Source of the DNA: UBA1151 sp963579925
Lineage (GTDB): Bacteria > Chloroflexota > Dehalococcoidia > Lucifugimonadales > Lucifugimonadaceae
Length of the DNA: 11,798 nt
Assembly (NCBI GenBank): GCA_963579925.1
Contig: CAUZJA010000073.1
Coordinates: forward strand, 1-11,798
Reading direction: 5' to 3'
Shown here: positions 1 through 7,036 of the stretch, one piece after another
Layout of the letters: every line of letters begins with the position of its first letter
Numbering within the stretch: position 1 is the first letter of the stretch
Made by a program: the position numbers and the translations under genes
Notes under the pieces: model-generated
Databases searched by the model: none
Seen by the model: only the letters and a program-made list of their open reading frames with translations
Told to the model about the DNA's origin: nothing

Positions 1-484
1 ATGAATCCGCTCGTAGGTGGTATACCTGTGATGGCACAACAGACATTCACGGCGACGTCTTACGCCGTCGGGCGACTCTCTTGAGTCGATAACCCTTGAT
101 TCTGTGTGCTCACACTGTGGACAGTGCACAACCCGCGCCTTGCACTTGATGCTTCAAATTTTGCCCCATGAAATCACCGAGTGCAACCCCATATCTCGTG
201 GAGCCACCAAACCATACCACTATCTGTAGTGTAGTCAAAGCGATTTGTGGCACAAGTATCAGTGACTTTTGTGCAGTCAAAATCATACTGAACCGCAGTT
301 CAGGTTTGGTGCCAGTTCGCGACTCCAGCCCGCGACCAAATCTCCAGCTTTTATTTCACTCATAATCCCATCGTTACTGAAGCCAATTGTCGACCTCAAT
401 CCGCTAGTCAACGAACCAGCAACTGGCGAACAACACCCAGTAACAGAATTCGTTGGGATACTGGTGGGGGAAGTCGAATTTCGT
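1..484. other. Intergenic stretch at window edge, no gene recognised
   Basis: No convincing gene is visible. A rightward frame is open from base 1 to a TGA at 82-84 and could be the tail of a gene starting outside the window, but its 27 residues match no family I know. A perfect 6-bp stem with a 4-nt loop (73-88, CGACTC/GAGTCG) sits over that stop codon. Two overlapping dyads follow: GTGTG-CT-CACAC at 104-115 and CACTGT-GG-ACAGTG at 113-126, which look more like protein-binding sites than RNA structure. Another perfect hairpin lies at 288-303. Short open frames between 168 and 633 on both strands have no family features, and most of the leftward one is antisense or frame-shadow of the dehydratase gene. 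Confidence 0.5.
288..303 (-). terminator. Weak hairpin downstream of the enolase-superfamily gene
   Basis: CTGAAC and GTTCAG form a perfect 6-bp stem with a 4-nt loop. Read leftward it is followed by TATGATTTT, a modest T-rich tail, about 180 nt past the stop of the 485-1615 gene. It could end that transcript, but the stem is short and the tail interrupted, so this is tentative. Confidence 0.22.
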
Positions 485-1615
485 CTACACCGCATAGGCA
501 ACAGAGCCATCGGTGCGTAATGGGATCGAGGACGGCAGATCTTTTGGCTCGGCTTTGGCCGTCTTGAGTAGCTCCTCATCCAGCACCACGCCAATGCCAG
601 GCGCTTCCGGAACCGGGATGATGCCACCTTCACGCTTCAAAGCAGATTTGTAGATCAGGTTGTGATCTGCCTCATCAGCCTTTGTGTACTCCTGCGTCAG
701 GAAGTTCGGAATCGTTGTGTCCAGATGCACCGATGCGGCAGTGAGGATTGGTCCCAGGTAGTTATGGGTGACGACGGCGGCGTGGAACGATTCCGCGATG
801 GCGGCAATCTTCTTGCAGTGCGTTATCCCACCGGCAAGTCCAACGTCCGGCCGCACGTACTGGGGACCGCCGTGCGTCAGCAACTCTCGGAATTCCCAGA
901 TGGAGTGCATACGTTCGCCGTTGGCAACAGGGATCGTCGTGCGACCGGCGATTTCGCCCTGAGATATGACGCTGTCGATCTGTATCGGGTCTTCGTAGAA
1001 CATCGGCCGGAACTCCACCAATGCCTCGGCGAGTGCGATGGACACCATGGGAGTCAGCTTGCGGTGGATCTCGAGAATAATATCGACATCCAGTCCTGCA
1101 CCTTCGCGGAGCGCTGCCACGGTGTCACGGGTATCCGATATGAGCCGTGAAAGCGTCATCGAATGGAAAGCGTCCGGGAGAGGGTCGATCTTAAGCGCTG
1201 TGAAACCTTCTTCACGTGCGCTTATGGCGTTCTTCAGGATCTCATCATCGTTTCTACCACCCATGAGGAGGTGCAATCGAATGGTGTCGCGAACTTTGCC
1301 ACCCAGAAGATTCCACACGGGCGTTTCAAAATGTTTGCCCTTGATGTCCCAGAGTGCGATATCTATCGCCGCCACTGAACCTGAGAGGACAGAGCCTCGG
1401 AACGGAGCCATTCGGTAGAGGAACTGGTGGATGTGCTCAATCTGCTGTGGGTCTTGTCCGATTAGCCAGGGTCTGAACCGTGCGACTACTTCGCCCACCG
1501 CTTCCGGGTAGCCCCAGCAGGCAGTCTGGCCAATCCCGGATATCCCGGTGTCAGTGGTGATTCGAACAACATAGGCATCTCGAATCAGGAATGATTCGAC
1601 GCTCTCAATACGCAA
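485..1615 (-). CDS. Enolase-superfamily (mandelate racemase/muconate lactonizing type) sugar-acid dehydratase-like protein
   Basis: A 376-residue cytoplasmic enzyme of normal length. Family members use a divalent metal to abstract a proton alpha to a carboxylate; the closest pattern I recognise is galactonate/mannonate dehydratase. Residues 1-115 form the capping domain and the rest the TIM barrel. Visible active-site elements: K142 (TALKIDP), E182 and H184 (LEIHRK), E208 (YEDP), E234 (NGER), D257 (RPDVG), a GGIT segment at 262-265, H284 (THNYLGP) and E309 (QEY). These line up with the three metal ligands and the two catalytic histidines of the galactonate dehydratase group, except that the first ligand is Glu rather than Asp. 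The start is TTG, supported by GGGAG seven bases upstream; no better ATG exists. Stands alone, divergent from the SDR at 1895. The substrate is not determinable; an acid-sugar dehydratase is the best guess. Confidence 0.88.
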   Translation of the reverse strand: MRIESVESFLIRDAYVVRITTDTGISGIGQTACWGYPEAVGEVVARFRPWLIGQDPQQIEHIHQFLYRMAPFRGSVLSGSVAAIDIALWDIKGKHFETPVWNLLGGKVRDTIRLHLLMGGRNDDEILKNAISAREEGFTALKIDPLPDAFHSMTLSRLISDTRDTVAALREGAGLDVDIILEIHRKLTPMVSIALAEALVEFRPMFYEDPIQIDSVISQGEIAGRTTIPVANGERMHSIWEFRELLTHGGPQYVRPDVGLAGGITHCKKIAAIAESFHAAVVTHNYLGPILTAASVHLDTTIPNFLTQEYTKADEADHNLIYKSALKREGGIIPVPEAPGIGVVLDEELLKTAKAEPKDLPSSIPLRTDGSVAYAV

Positions 1616-1894
1616 TATCTAGCTCCCATACATGCCAGGGCAGGATTGAAACCTTCCCCTACCATCATCATCGTCACGAATATTGGCGGGGCAATCCTGA
1701 GTATCTCGATTTCATTGTTCGAGTTCATAATCAAGGATTGCGAAGCCTTGATAGGGATACTAGGGACTGGGGAGAGACGGTCTTCCACCGTCATTCCACC
1801 GTTGTTTCAGGCTGGGGATAATTTGCGTAGATAATGGCTCCTGCGATAATCCAACCAGACAGGCACACATACACAGTTACGGAGATGCGACGAT
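1616..1894. promoter_or_regulatory. Divergent intergenic region with stacked inverted and direct repeats
   Basis: This 279-bp spacer must hold the promoters of the leftward dehydratase and the rightward SDR. It contains an 8-bp inverted repeat GCAATCCT (1691-1698) / AGGATTGC (1734-1741), a 5-bp one CTCGA (1705-1709) / TCGAG (1719-1723), and a 7-bp hairpin ATCAAGG (1730-1736) / CCTTGAT (1746-1752) that shares bases with the first. A 9-bp direct repeat TTCCACCGT occurs at 1783-1791 and 1794-1802. GATAAT occurs three times (1817, 1830, 1845) and one copy may be a -10 box for the SDR, but no good -35 is paired with it. The repeats suggest operator sites; no regulator gene is adjacent. Confidence 0.4.
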
Positions 1895-2644
1895 ATGAAG
1901 GTCTTGATCGTTGGCGGCGGTGGAAACGTTGCCACCTGGACGGTGCCATATATGCAAGAACAGCATGAATTTCGCGTACTGGACGTCAAGCCTCCGCGCG
2001 TCGACGGCGTTGAGTATGTTCAAGGCTCGCTTATTGATCCCGGTGCCGTGGCTGAAGCGCTAGACGGTGTGGATACCTTCATCAACATGGTTATGAAGAG
2101 TCCGACATCGTCGAAATCTACCGATCACACTGTTCAGGATGTGCTGGACAACTACCCGGTCAACACGATGGGACTTCACCTCCTGCTAAAGACGGCGCAG
2201 GAGGCTGGCATCATGGCCGGCGTCCACACCAGCACGTTCACCGTGCACAACAGGCACCGTGAATGGTACTCAGCAGAGGAAGAAGTGCCGCTGGACGCGC
2301 AGAGCGTCTACGGCCTGACCAAGGGCTTCGGTGAAATGATCTGCCGGTACTTCTGCCGCGAGTTTGGAATGTCTATTGTTGCGCTGCGCCTGACCGGACC
2401 CCGGAATCGCGAAGGCTGGATTGAAGGCAGGAAGCTGTCGAAAGACGATCCTGCGTTCTTGCGGGTGGTCGATGAGGAAGACATGGCGGCCGCCTATATG
2501 GCAGCATTGAAGGTCGCTAATAGCAGGCGAAGCCGCTATGACGCCGTGTTCCTCCATGGCGATGAGAATGAAGAGGAAATCAACGGCGCCAAGGGGCGTG
2601 AACTGTTGGGCTGGGAGCCACGTAGTCACCTGAAAGTGAAGTAG
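1895..2644 (+). CDS. Extended-type short-chain dehydrogenase/epimerase (NAD-dependent epimerase/dehydratase family)
   Basis: A 249-residue Rossmann-fold oxidoreductase. The nucleotide-binding loop is VGGGGNVA (residues 6-13), a GxxGxxA variant of GxxGxxG, and D30 ends the second strand, which favours NAD over NADP. The catalytic YxxxK is Y139-K143 (VYGLTK) with the Ser/Thr cluster HTSTF at 111-115 upstream. RLTGP (165-169) and a terminal LLGWEPR (237-243) are typical of sugar-nucleotide epimerase relatives. It is short for a true UDP-sugar epimerase (over 300 residues), nearer the roughly 265 residues of uronate dehydrogenase-like SDRs. The ATG has GGAG ten bases upstream. Probably cotranscribed with the lipoprotein gene that starts 2 nt after its stop. 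The substrate is unknown. Confidence 0.85.
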   Translation: MKVLIVGGGGNVATWTVPYMQEQHEFRVLDVKPPRVDGVEYVQGSLIDPGAVAEALDGVDTFINMVMKSPTSSKSTDHTVQDVLDNYPVNTMGLHLLLKTAQEAGIMAGVHTSTFTVHNRHREWYSAEEEVPLDAQSVYGLTKGFGEMICRYFCREFGMSIVALRLTGPRNREGWIEGRKLSKDDPAFLRVVDEEDMAAAYMAALKVANSRRSRYDAVFLHGDENEEEINGAKGRELLGWEPRSHLKVK

Positions 2645-2646
2645 GA

Positions 2647-3105
2647 ATGAATTCTTTGATTATTCATCGTCAGTCGAAGTATAGACTCATGGTTTTGGTC
2701 TTTTTGGGCGCAGCAATGCTACTTACGGCTGCCTGCGGCTCAACGAAGGATCTAGATCCCAAGTTGAAGTTGGGCGATACGTTCACGTTGTCAATTGGAG
2801 CATTTGTTGAAGTCGACGCGGGTGAGGAGAACTACAGGGTCGATTTCATTGGAATGATTGCCGACTCACGATGTGGCGCGGGACTCACCTGCATCGTGGC
2901 CGGAAAGGCAGAGATCATCCTGGCTCTGACTGGCGAAGATGGTGCTCGCCGTTCTTTCCCCGTTAATGTCCCGCCTGATGGCTCCGTCAGCTCTGACCTA
3001 CAGGGCTTCCGGCTTCGCCTGGAGAGGTTACTGCCGGATCCACCTCCCCCAGGCGTCACATCAGAATTGTACCGAGCGGAACTCATTCTCACGCGCCTAC
3101 CCTGA
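2647..3105 (+). CDS. Putative lipoprotein with a conserved DSRC...C...AG-type domain
   Basis: A 152-residue exported protein. Residues 1-29 are a lipoprotein signal peptide: basic residues between 7 and 13, a hydrophobic stretch at 14-28, and the lipobox LTAAC with the lipidated cysteine at C30. The mature part resembles a family of small uncharacterised secreted proteins: DSRC (73-76) and TC (81-82) followed by AGKA (85-88), then a beta-rich tail with FRLRLERLLP (121-130) and YRAEL (142-146). C76 and C82 could form a disulfide. No function is established for this family as far as I know. The ATG lies 2 nt after the SDR stop with only a close AGGA before it, so translation is probably coupled. 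An internal ATG at 2689 would shorten the signal peptide and is less likely. Confidence 0.78.
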   Translation: MNSLIIHRQSKYRLMVLVFLGAAMLLTAACGSTKDLDPKLKLGDTFTLSIGAFVEVDAGEENYRVDFIGMIADSRCGAGLTCIVAGKAEIILALTGEDGARRSFPVNVPPDGSVSSDLQGFRLRLERLLPDPPPPGVTSELYRAELILTRLP

Positions 3106-3120
3106 TCCGCCTTGGATCAG
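3102..3120. terminator. Hairpin between convergent genes
   Basis: CTGATCC (3102-3108) and GGATCAG (3114-3120) form a perfect 7-bp stem with a 5-nt loop. It overlaps the stop of the lipoprotein gene and ends 3 bases before the stop of the leftward SDR gene, so it sits where a shared bidirectional terminator would be expected. No clear T-run follows on either strand, so it may instead slow or protect transcript ends. Confidence 0.35.
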
Positions 3121-3123
3121 TTA

Positions 3124-3936
3124 CTAGGCTGTAGGCAGGGGCGGTCCCGGCTTGTCACGGAAGTCGTTTGGGTCGAATCTGTCTGATGAGCCCTGGGCTT
3201 TCCAGCCGGTCACTTCTTCGGCGTGCGATGTGTCTCGCCAGCGGGTGCTGTTGTCTGAGATGGCGTCGAAGATGTCGAATTTGAGTGATTCCGGGGCACT
3301 GAGACAGGCGTCCATCATGCGCACTGCGTCCATCTGATCCAGGTATCCCGGGAAATGGCGCAAAAGCTTCGGTTCGTTGGTGTCCAGTACCGCGCCAAGA
3401 CGGATGTTGAGTATGGACATGCCTTTGGCGTCCGAGAACCAGCGTGCGGCGGCCTCTGTGAACGCTTTGGCAGCGCCGTACGGAGAGTCGGGCCGAACAG
3501 CGTCCGTGTAATCCAACTGCGGCCACGGCTTCTCAACTTCGTCGTACTGCCCCTCTGCCAGCTTGCCGTAAGGCGAATCTTCGTACCATTCCCAGCCGCA
3601 CATGGTGCTGCCGGTGCTCATGTTGACCACCCGCCAGATGCCAGCCTCCTGGGCCGCTTTGAAAACGTTGATGGTACCCTTCATGGTCACATCTATCGCG
3701 CCATCCCAATCGCCAATGTCATCGACGAACGCGGCAAGGTGCAAGACCATATCGATATCTTCGAAAGCAGGCCGAATTGCATCGAGGTCCGTGATGCTGG
3801 CTTCGGTGGATCTGATGCCCTCAACTTTGCGACGGCTCAGGTTGCTGAACTCGTACTTGTCGGACAGGTGCTCAATAGCAAGTCCGCCAACCAGTCCACT
3901 GGCGCCGGTGATCAGAACTCTTGGTTTGCTGGCCAT
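3124..3936 (-). CDS. NAD(P)-dependent SDR, uronate-dehydrogenase-like
   Basis: A 270-residue extended SDR. TGASGLVG (10-17) is the classic GxxGxxG cofactor loop; SRR at 34-36 after the second strand suggests NADP use, unlike the SDR at 1895. The catalytic pair is Y153-K157 (SPYGAAK) with S107-T108 upstream. The C-terminal pattern, a DNSTRWRD segment at 228-235 followed by TGWK (243-246), resembles uronate dehydrogenases, which oxidise galacturonate or glucuronate to the aldarolactone; this is a resemblance, not proof. The ATG at 3936 is chosen because AAGAGGGGA lies about ten bases upstream. The open frame continues to 4053, but that extension is the tail of the amidase gene in another frame and lacks any Rossmann feature. 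Last gene of the amidase operon, 16 nt after the amidase stop. Confidence 0.86.
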   Translation of the reverse strand: MASKPRVLITGASGLVGGLAIEHLSDKYEFSNLSRRKVEGIRSTEASITDLDAIRPAFEDIDMVLHLAAFVDDIGDWDGAIDVTMKGTINVFKAAQEAGIWRVVNMSTGSTMCGWEWYEDSPYGKLAEGQYDEVEKPWPQLDYTDAVRPDSPYGAAKAFTEAAARWFSDAKGMSILNIRLGAVLDTNEPKLLRHFPGYLDQMDAVRMMDACLSAPESLKFDIFDAISDNSTRWRDTSHAEEVTGWKAQGSSDRFDPNDFRDKPGPPLPTA

Positions 3937-3952
3937 GGTGTGTCTTCCCCTC

Positions 3953-5392
3953 TTAGAACTTTGCGATATCTGGAATTTGCCCTGCCCAGGGGCGCGCCTC
4001 TTCGTACCGCGCAGATGCGGACAGGACGGTTGCTTCTGCGCGGTATCGGCCAACGATGTGCAGGCCTACGGGTAATCCTGACTTGGTGAATCCCGCGGGC
4101 ACTGATGCCGCGGTGTTGCCAGCCATGTTGAACGGGTAGGTGAACGGGGTAAAACCCCAGTGGCGATGCGGAACTGCTTCGCCGTTGATGACTTCCGGGT
4201 GCTCTCCCACGGTGAATGCTGGCGTTGCGAGCGTCGGCGTCAGCAGAATGTCGTACTGTGAAAAGTATTCCCGTACGTAGGCGCGATAGATTTCCAATTG
4301 CGACATCGCATGCCAGAGATCAGCGGACGTGAACGATCTCCCGTTTTCCAGGCCCTCCGTGAAGTAGTCGGTGAGTTGGTCGCGGTGATTCTCAAGCAGC
4401 TGACCGTTCACGGCGTACATACGTGAGTTGTAGAGAACATCAAACGTGTCGTAGACCTCTTCGGGCGAACCGAGTCGAAAATTGACGGTCTCCACATTGC
4501 AGCCGAGGTCTTCGAAAGTCTTGGCGGCGGTTTCAGTGATCTGTTTGACCTCAGGATCTACCGCGACTCCTCCCAGATCCGGGCTCCAGCCCACTCTGAG
4601 ACCCGAGACGTCCTGATCCAACGCGGCCATGAAGTCGGGTGGGTCGGTTTGGATTGCGTCCTGTTCGCCGTCGTCAGCCGGCCCAGCCAGGACGCCGAGC
4701 AACAATGCTGCGTCCTGCACGGTGCGGGTCAGCGGTCCACTTTGCGCAAATTTCACCGGGTGTGCACTCGATGAATCCATGATGAGTTTCGGGATACGGC
4801 CCTGAGACGGCTTGATGCCGTAAATGCCGCACATGCTGGCCGGAATTCGAATTGAGCCACCGCCATCGCCGCCATGGGCGATGCTCGATATGCCAGTTGA
4901 GACTGACACGGCAGCTCCGCCACTGGAAGCACCGCTGGTCATTTCGGGATTCCAGGGATTACGGCAGGCGTCGCCCAGCCGGTTCTCATTCGTGCCGATC
5001 TGGCCGAACTCAGATGTATTCGTCTTGCCGATGATGACTGCACCCGCTGCGCGTATTCTCCGAGCGGCAATCCCATCGAAAGTTGCAATTCGGTCCTTGT
5101 AGACAAGACTGCCAGAGGTGAAGGGCAGTTCTTCAACCTCTTCCACGTCCTTTATGGGCACTGGAACGCCGTGGAGCGGCCCAAGGTCGCCTCCGGCTGC
5201 CACGGCCTGCTCGGCATCTCTCGCGGCCCTCATTGCTCCGTCTGCGTCGACATGAAGGAATGCGTTCAACTGCGGATTAAGTTGCTCGATACGCCTCAGG
5301 CTATCTTCAACCAACTCGACCGGTGACACGTCACCGCTCTTGACCATGGCGGCCAGTTCAAATGCTGATTTCCAGGTGTTTTTTGTGCTCAT
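3953..5392 (-). CDS. Amidase signature family hydrolase (second copy)
   Basis: A 479-residue cytoplasmic amidase of usual length, expected to hydrolyse a carboxamide to acid and ammonia. The Ser-cisSer-Lys triad is complete: K81 (PIKDV), cis-Ser S156 (SGASSGGA) and nucleophile S180 (GDGGGSIRIP), with the family's 24-residue spacing between the serines. The start at 5392 follows TAGGAA with eight bases of spacing; the frame is open to 5494, but that part overlaps the upstream amidase and is not amidase-like. It is clearly paralogous to the preceding gene, sharing near-identical blocks such as GKTNTSEFG and GTNENRLGDACRNPWN. No gatB or gatC is near and the sequence is not GatA-like, so a tRNA amidotransferase role is unlikely. 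The substrate is unknown. Middle gene of a three-gene operon. Confidence 0.9.
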   Translation of the reverse strand: MSTKNTWKSAFELAAMVKSGDVSPVELVEDSLRRIEQLNPQLNAFLHVDADGAMRAARDAEQAVAAGGDLGPLHGVPVPIKDVEEVEELPFTSGSLVYKDRIATFDGIAARRIRAAGAVIIGKTNTSEFGQIGTNENRLGDACRNPWNPEMTSGASSGGAAVSVSTGISSIAHGGDGGGSIRIPASMCGIYGIKPSQGRIPKLIMDSSSAHPVKFAQSGPLTRTVQDAALLLGVLAGPADDGEQDAIQTDPPDFMAALDQDVSGLRVGWSPDLGGVAVDPEVKQITETAAKTFEDLGCNVETVNFRLGSPEEVYDTFDVLYNSRMYAVNGQLLENHRDQLTDYFTEGLENGRSFTSADLWHAMSQLEIYRAYVREYFSQYDILLTPTLATPAFTVGEHPEVINGEAVPHRHWGFTPFTYPFNMAGNTAASVPAGFTKSGLPVGLHIVGRYRAEATVLSASARYEEARPWAGQIPDIAKF

Positions 5393-5402
5393 GAGTTTGT
5401 TC

Positions 5403-6842
5403 CTAAGAGACGGGTGGTTTGAGATCGGCCCATGGATGCGAGGCTTCGAACGCGGCTGATGCTGCAAACACGCCTGGCTCGTCGCCAAACGCACCCACGA
5501 CCTGGATGCCCATTGGCAAGCCGTTCGCGGCCAGACCGATGGGGACTGTTGCGGCCGGGTTGCCCGTCATGTTGAACGGATAGGTGAATGGAGTGAATCC
5601 CCAGTATTTGTGTGCGACTGATCGTCCATCAACTGACTCTGGGTGCTGATTGATCGGGAATGCAGTGGTCGCGAGTGACGGGGTGATGAGCAGATCATAT
5701 TTTGAGAAGAAATCAGATGCGTAGCGCCGGTAGCGATTTATCTGAGCCTCTGCTCTCCACAACTCAGCGCCGGTTATGACTTTCCCACCTTCGAGTCCCT
5801 GAGTGAAGTAGTCGGTGAGTTTGTCGCGGTGATTCTCCAGCAAATGACCATTGGTCGCGTAGGAACGAGCTCGCCAGGCCGTTTCGAATGTATTGAAGAC
5901 ATCCTCGTAGTCACCTAATTTATACTCGGCCACTTCCACCGTGGCGCCCAGTGCCTCAAATGCCCGTACCGCCTTTTCAGCGGCGTTTTTGATCTCCGGA
6001 TCGACCGGCGACCCGCCCAAATCCGGGCTCCACGCGATTCGTTTGCCTGACACACCGGCTGAGAGTGCGGCGATGAAATCAGGCGCCGGTTCGTTGATCA
6101 CAACCGGCTCAGAGTCATCGGCAGGCCCTGCGATGACCTGCAGCAGCATCGCTGCGTCGCGAACGTCGCGTGTTAGCGGACCCACATTTGAGAAGCTGAT
6201 TGGGTGCCAGTTGTTGAGGTTCTCATCCCGACGGGGAACACGACCTTGTGATGCTTTGATCCCGAACAAGCCGCACATCGCACCTGGGATTCGAACAGAG
6301 CCACCGCCATCGCTTCCCTGGGATATTGACGTGATTCCTGCTGCCACTGATGCGGCGGCTCCACCGCTGGAGGCTCCGCTGGTGTATTCGGCATTCCAGG
6401 GATTTCGGCAGGCATCGCCAAGCCGGTTCTCATTTGTGCCGATATGGCCAAACTCTGAGGTGTTGGTCTTGCCAATGATGATGGCCCCTGCCTCGCGAAT
6501 CCGCTGGACGGGCAGGGCATCGGCGGTGGCGACGTTGTCTTTGTAGACAAGAGACCCATTTGTCTGACGAACGTCTTTTACGGCTTCCAGGTCCTTGATG
6601 GAGATGGGGATTCCGTGCAGTGCCCCAAGCGGTTTGCCGTCCATGACGGCTTGTTCAGCAGCTTTGGCATCATCCATAGCCATCTCAGGGATGAGCGTTA
6701 GGAAGGCGTTCAGCTTTGGGTTTAGCGATGACGCTCGTGAGAGTGCGAGCTCCGTTAGTTCTACCGGTGAGACCTGTTTGTTGACGACCATCTCGCGCAA
6801 CTGGTGCGCCGGGGTCCATTCGAGAGCGATCGTGTCAGGCAT
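5403..6842 (-). CDS. Amidase signature family hydrolase (first copy)
   Basis: A 479-residue amidase, exactly as long as its downstream neighbour. The catalytic triad is K83 (SIKDL), cis-Ser S158 (SGASSGGA) and nucleophile S182 (GSDGGGSVRIP). The N-terminal helical region (1-75), the signature core (77-205) and a divergent C-terminal part that normally shapes the substrate pocket are all present. There is no signal peptide, so the enzyme is cytoplasmic. The ATG has GGAGAAG six bases upstream. Its TAG stop is 10 nt before the next amidase start, so both are surely in one transcript. The two copies differ most around residues 205-225 and in the C-terminal third, which suggests different amide substrates. 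It is the first gene after the ftsZ terminator and must have its own promoter, which I could not identify. Confidence 0.9.
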   Translation of the reverse strand: MPDTIALEWTPAHQLREMVVNKQVSPVELTELALSRASSLNPKLNAFLTLIPEMAMDDAKAAEQAVMDGKPLGALHGIPISIKDLEAVKDVRQTNGSLVYKDNVATADALPVQRIREAGAIIIGKTNTSEFGHIGTNENRLGDACRNPWNAEYTSGASSGGAAASVAAGITSISQGSDGGGSVRIPGAMCGLFGIKASQGRVPRRDENLNNWHPISFSNVGPLTRDVRDAAMLLQVIAGPADDSEPVVINEPAPDFIAALSAGVSGKRIAWSPDLGGSPVDPEIKNAAEKAVRAFEALGATVEVAEYKLGDYEDVFNTFETAWRARSYATNGHLLENHRDKLTDYFTQGLEGGKVITGAELWRAEAQINRYRRYASDFFSKYDLLITPSLATTAFPINQHPESVDGRSVAHKYWGFTPFTYPFNMTGNPAATVPIGLAANGLPMGIQVVGAFGDEPGVFAASAAFEASHPWADLKPPVS

Positions 6843-6895
6843 TAGCTTCTCCGCATGAAATGTGTGGGCGCCAGTCTAACGCCCAATCCAACGCG

Positions 6896-6931
6896 AAGAA
6901 CCCACCGGTGGCGGCCGGTGGGCTCTTCTTT
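6896..6931 (-). terminator. Rho-independent-type terminator after ftsZ
   Basis: CCCACCGG (6901-6908) and CCGGTGGG (6915-6922) form a perfect 8-bp GC-rich stem with a 6-nt loop. The flanking GAAGAA and TTCTT can pair further across a 3-nt bulge. Read leftward the stem is followed by TTCTTCGCGTT, an imperfect T-rich tail. It lies 106 nt past the ftsZ stop and about 55 nt before the first amidase start, separating the two operons. Confidence 0.7.
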
Positions 6932-7013
6932 CGTATCAGGCGGTGCGGGGTGCCGGGAATGGGGTGGTAGGTCTGAGCGATCCCCGCAACGCAGAAACGA
7001 TCTATTTAGTTAG

Positions 7014-7029
7014 GCGAGCGTTAGCTCGC
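7014..7029 (-). repeat. Hairpin just past the ftsZ stop codon
   Basis: GCGAGC (7014-7019) and GCTCGC (7024-7029) form a perfect 6-bp stem with a 4-nt loop, 7 bases after the ftsZ stop. There is no T-run on the leftward strand (CTAACTAAATAG follows), so it is more likely a 3' stabilising or pausing element than the main terminator, which lies 100 nt further on. Confidence 0.4.
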
Positions 7030-7036
7030 TCGTCAC

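Noticed and set aside
283..633. 116-codon leftward open frame reaching past the dehydratase stop
   Set aside because: Half of it is a frame-shadow of the dehydratase gene and the rest has no ribosome site or known motif.
1817..1850. Three GATAAT copies as tandem -10 boxes
   Set aside because: None has a convincing -35 at 16-18 bp, and AT-rich hexamers are expected in this spacer; kept only as a remark.
3937..4053. N-terminal extension of the leftward SDR to an ATG at 4053
   Set aside because: It overlaps the end of the amidase gene, lacks SDR features, and the ATG at 3936 has a strong ribosome binding site and begins right before the Rossmann loop.
3355..4089. 244-codon rightward open frame opposite the SDR and amidase genes
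   Set aside because: Antisense to well-supported genes, no recognisable domain, and the complementary frames carry all family motifs.
5393..5494. N-terminal extension of the second amidase to an ATG at 5494
   Set aside because: It overlaps the 3' end of the first amidase in another frame; the internal start has a good ribosome site and yields a protein equal in length to its paralogue.
5941..6546. 201-codon rightward open frame opposite the first amidase
   Set aside because: Low-complexity Ser/Ala/Pro-rich translation mirroring the amidase codons; an equivalent shorter frame appears opposite the paralogue, as expected of a shadow.
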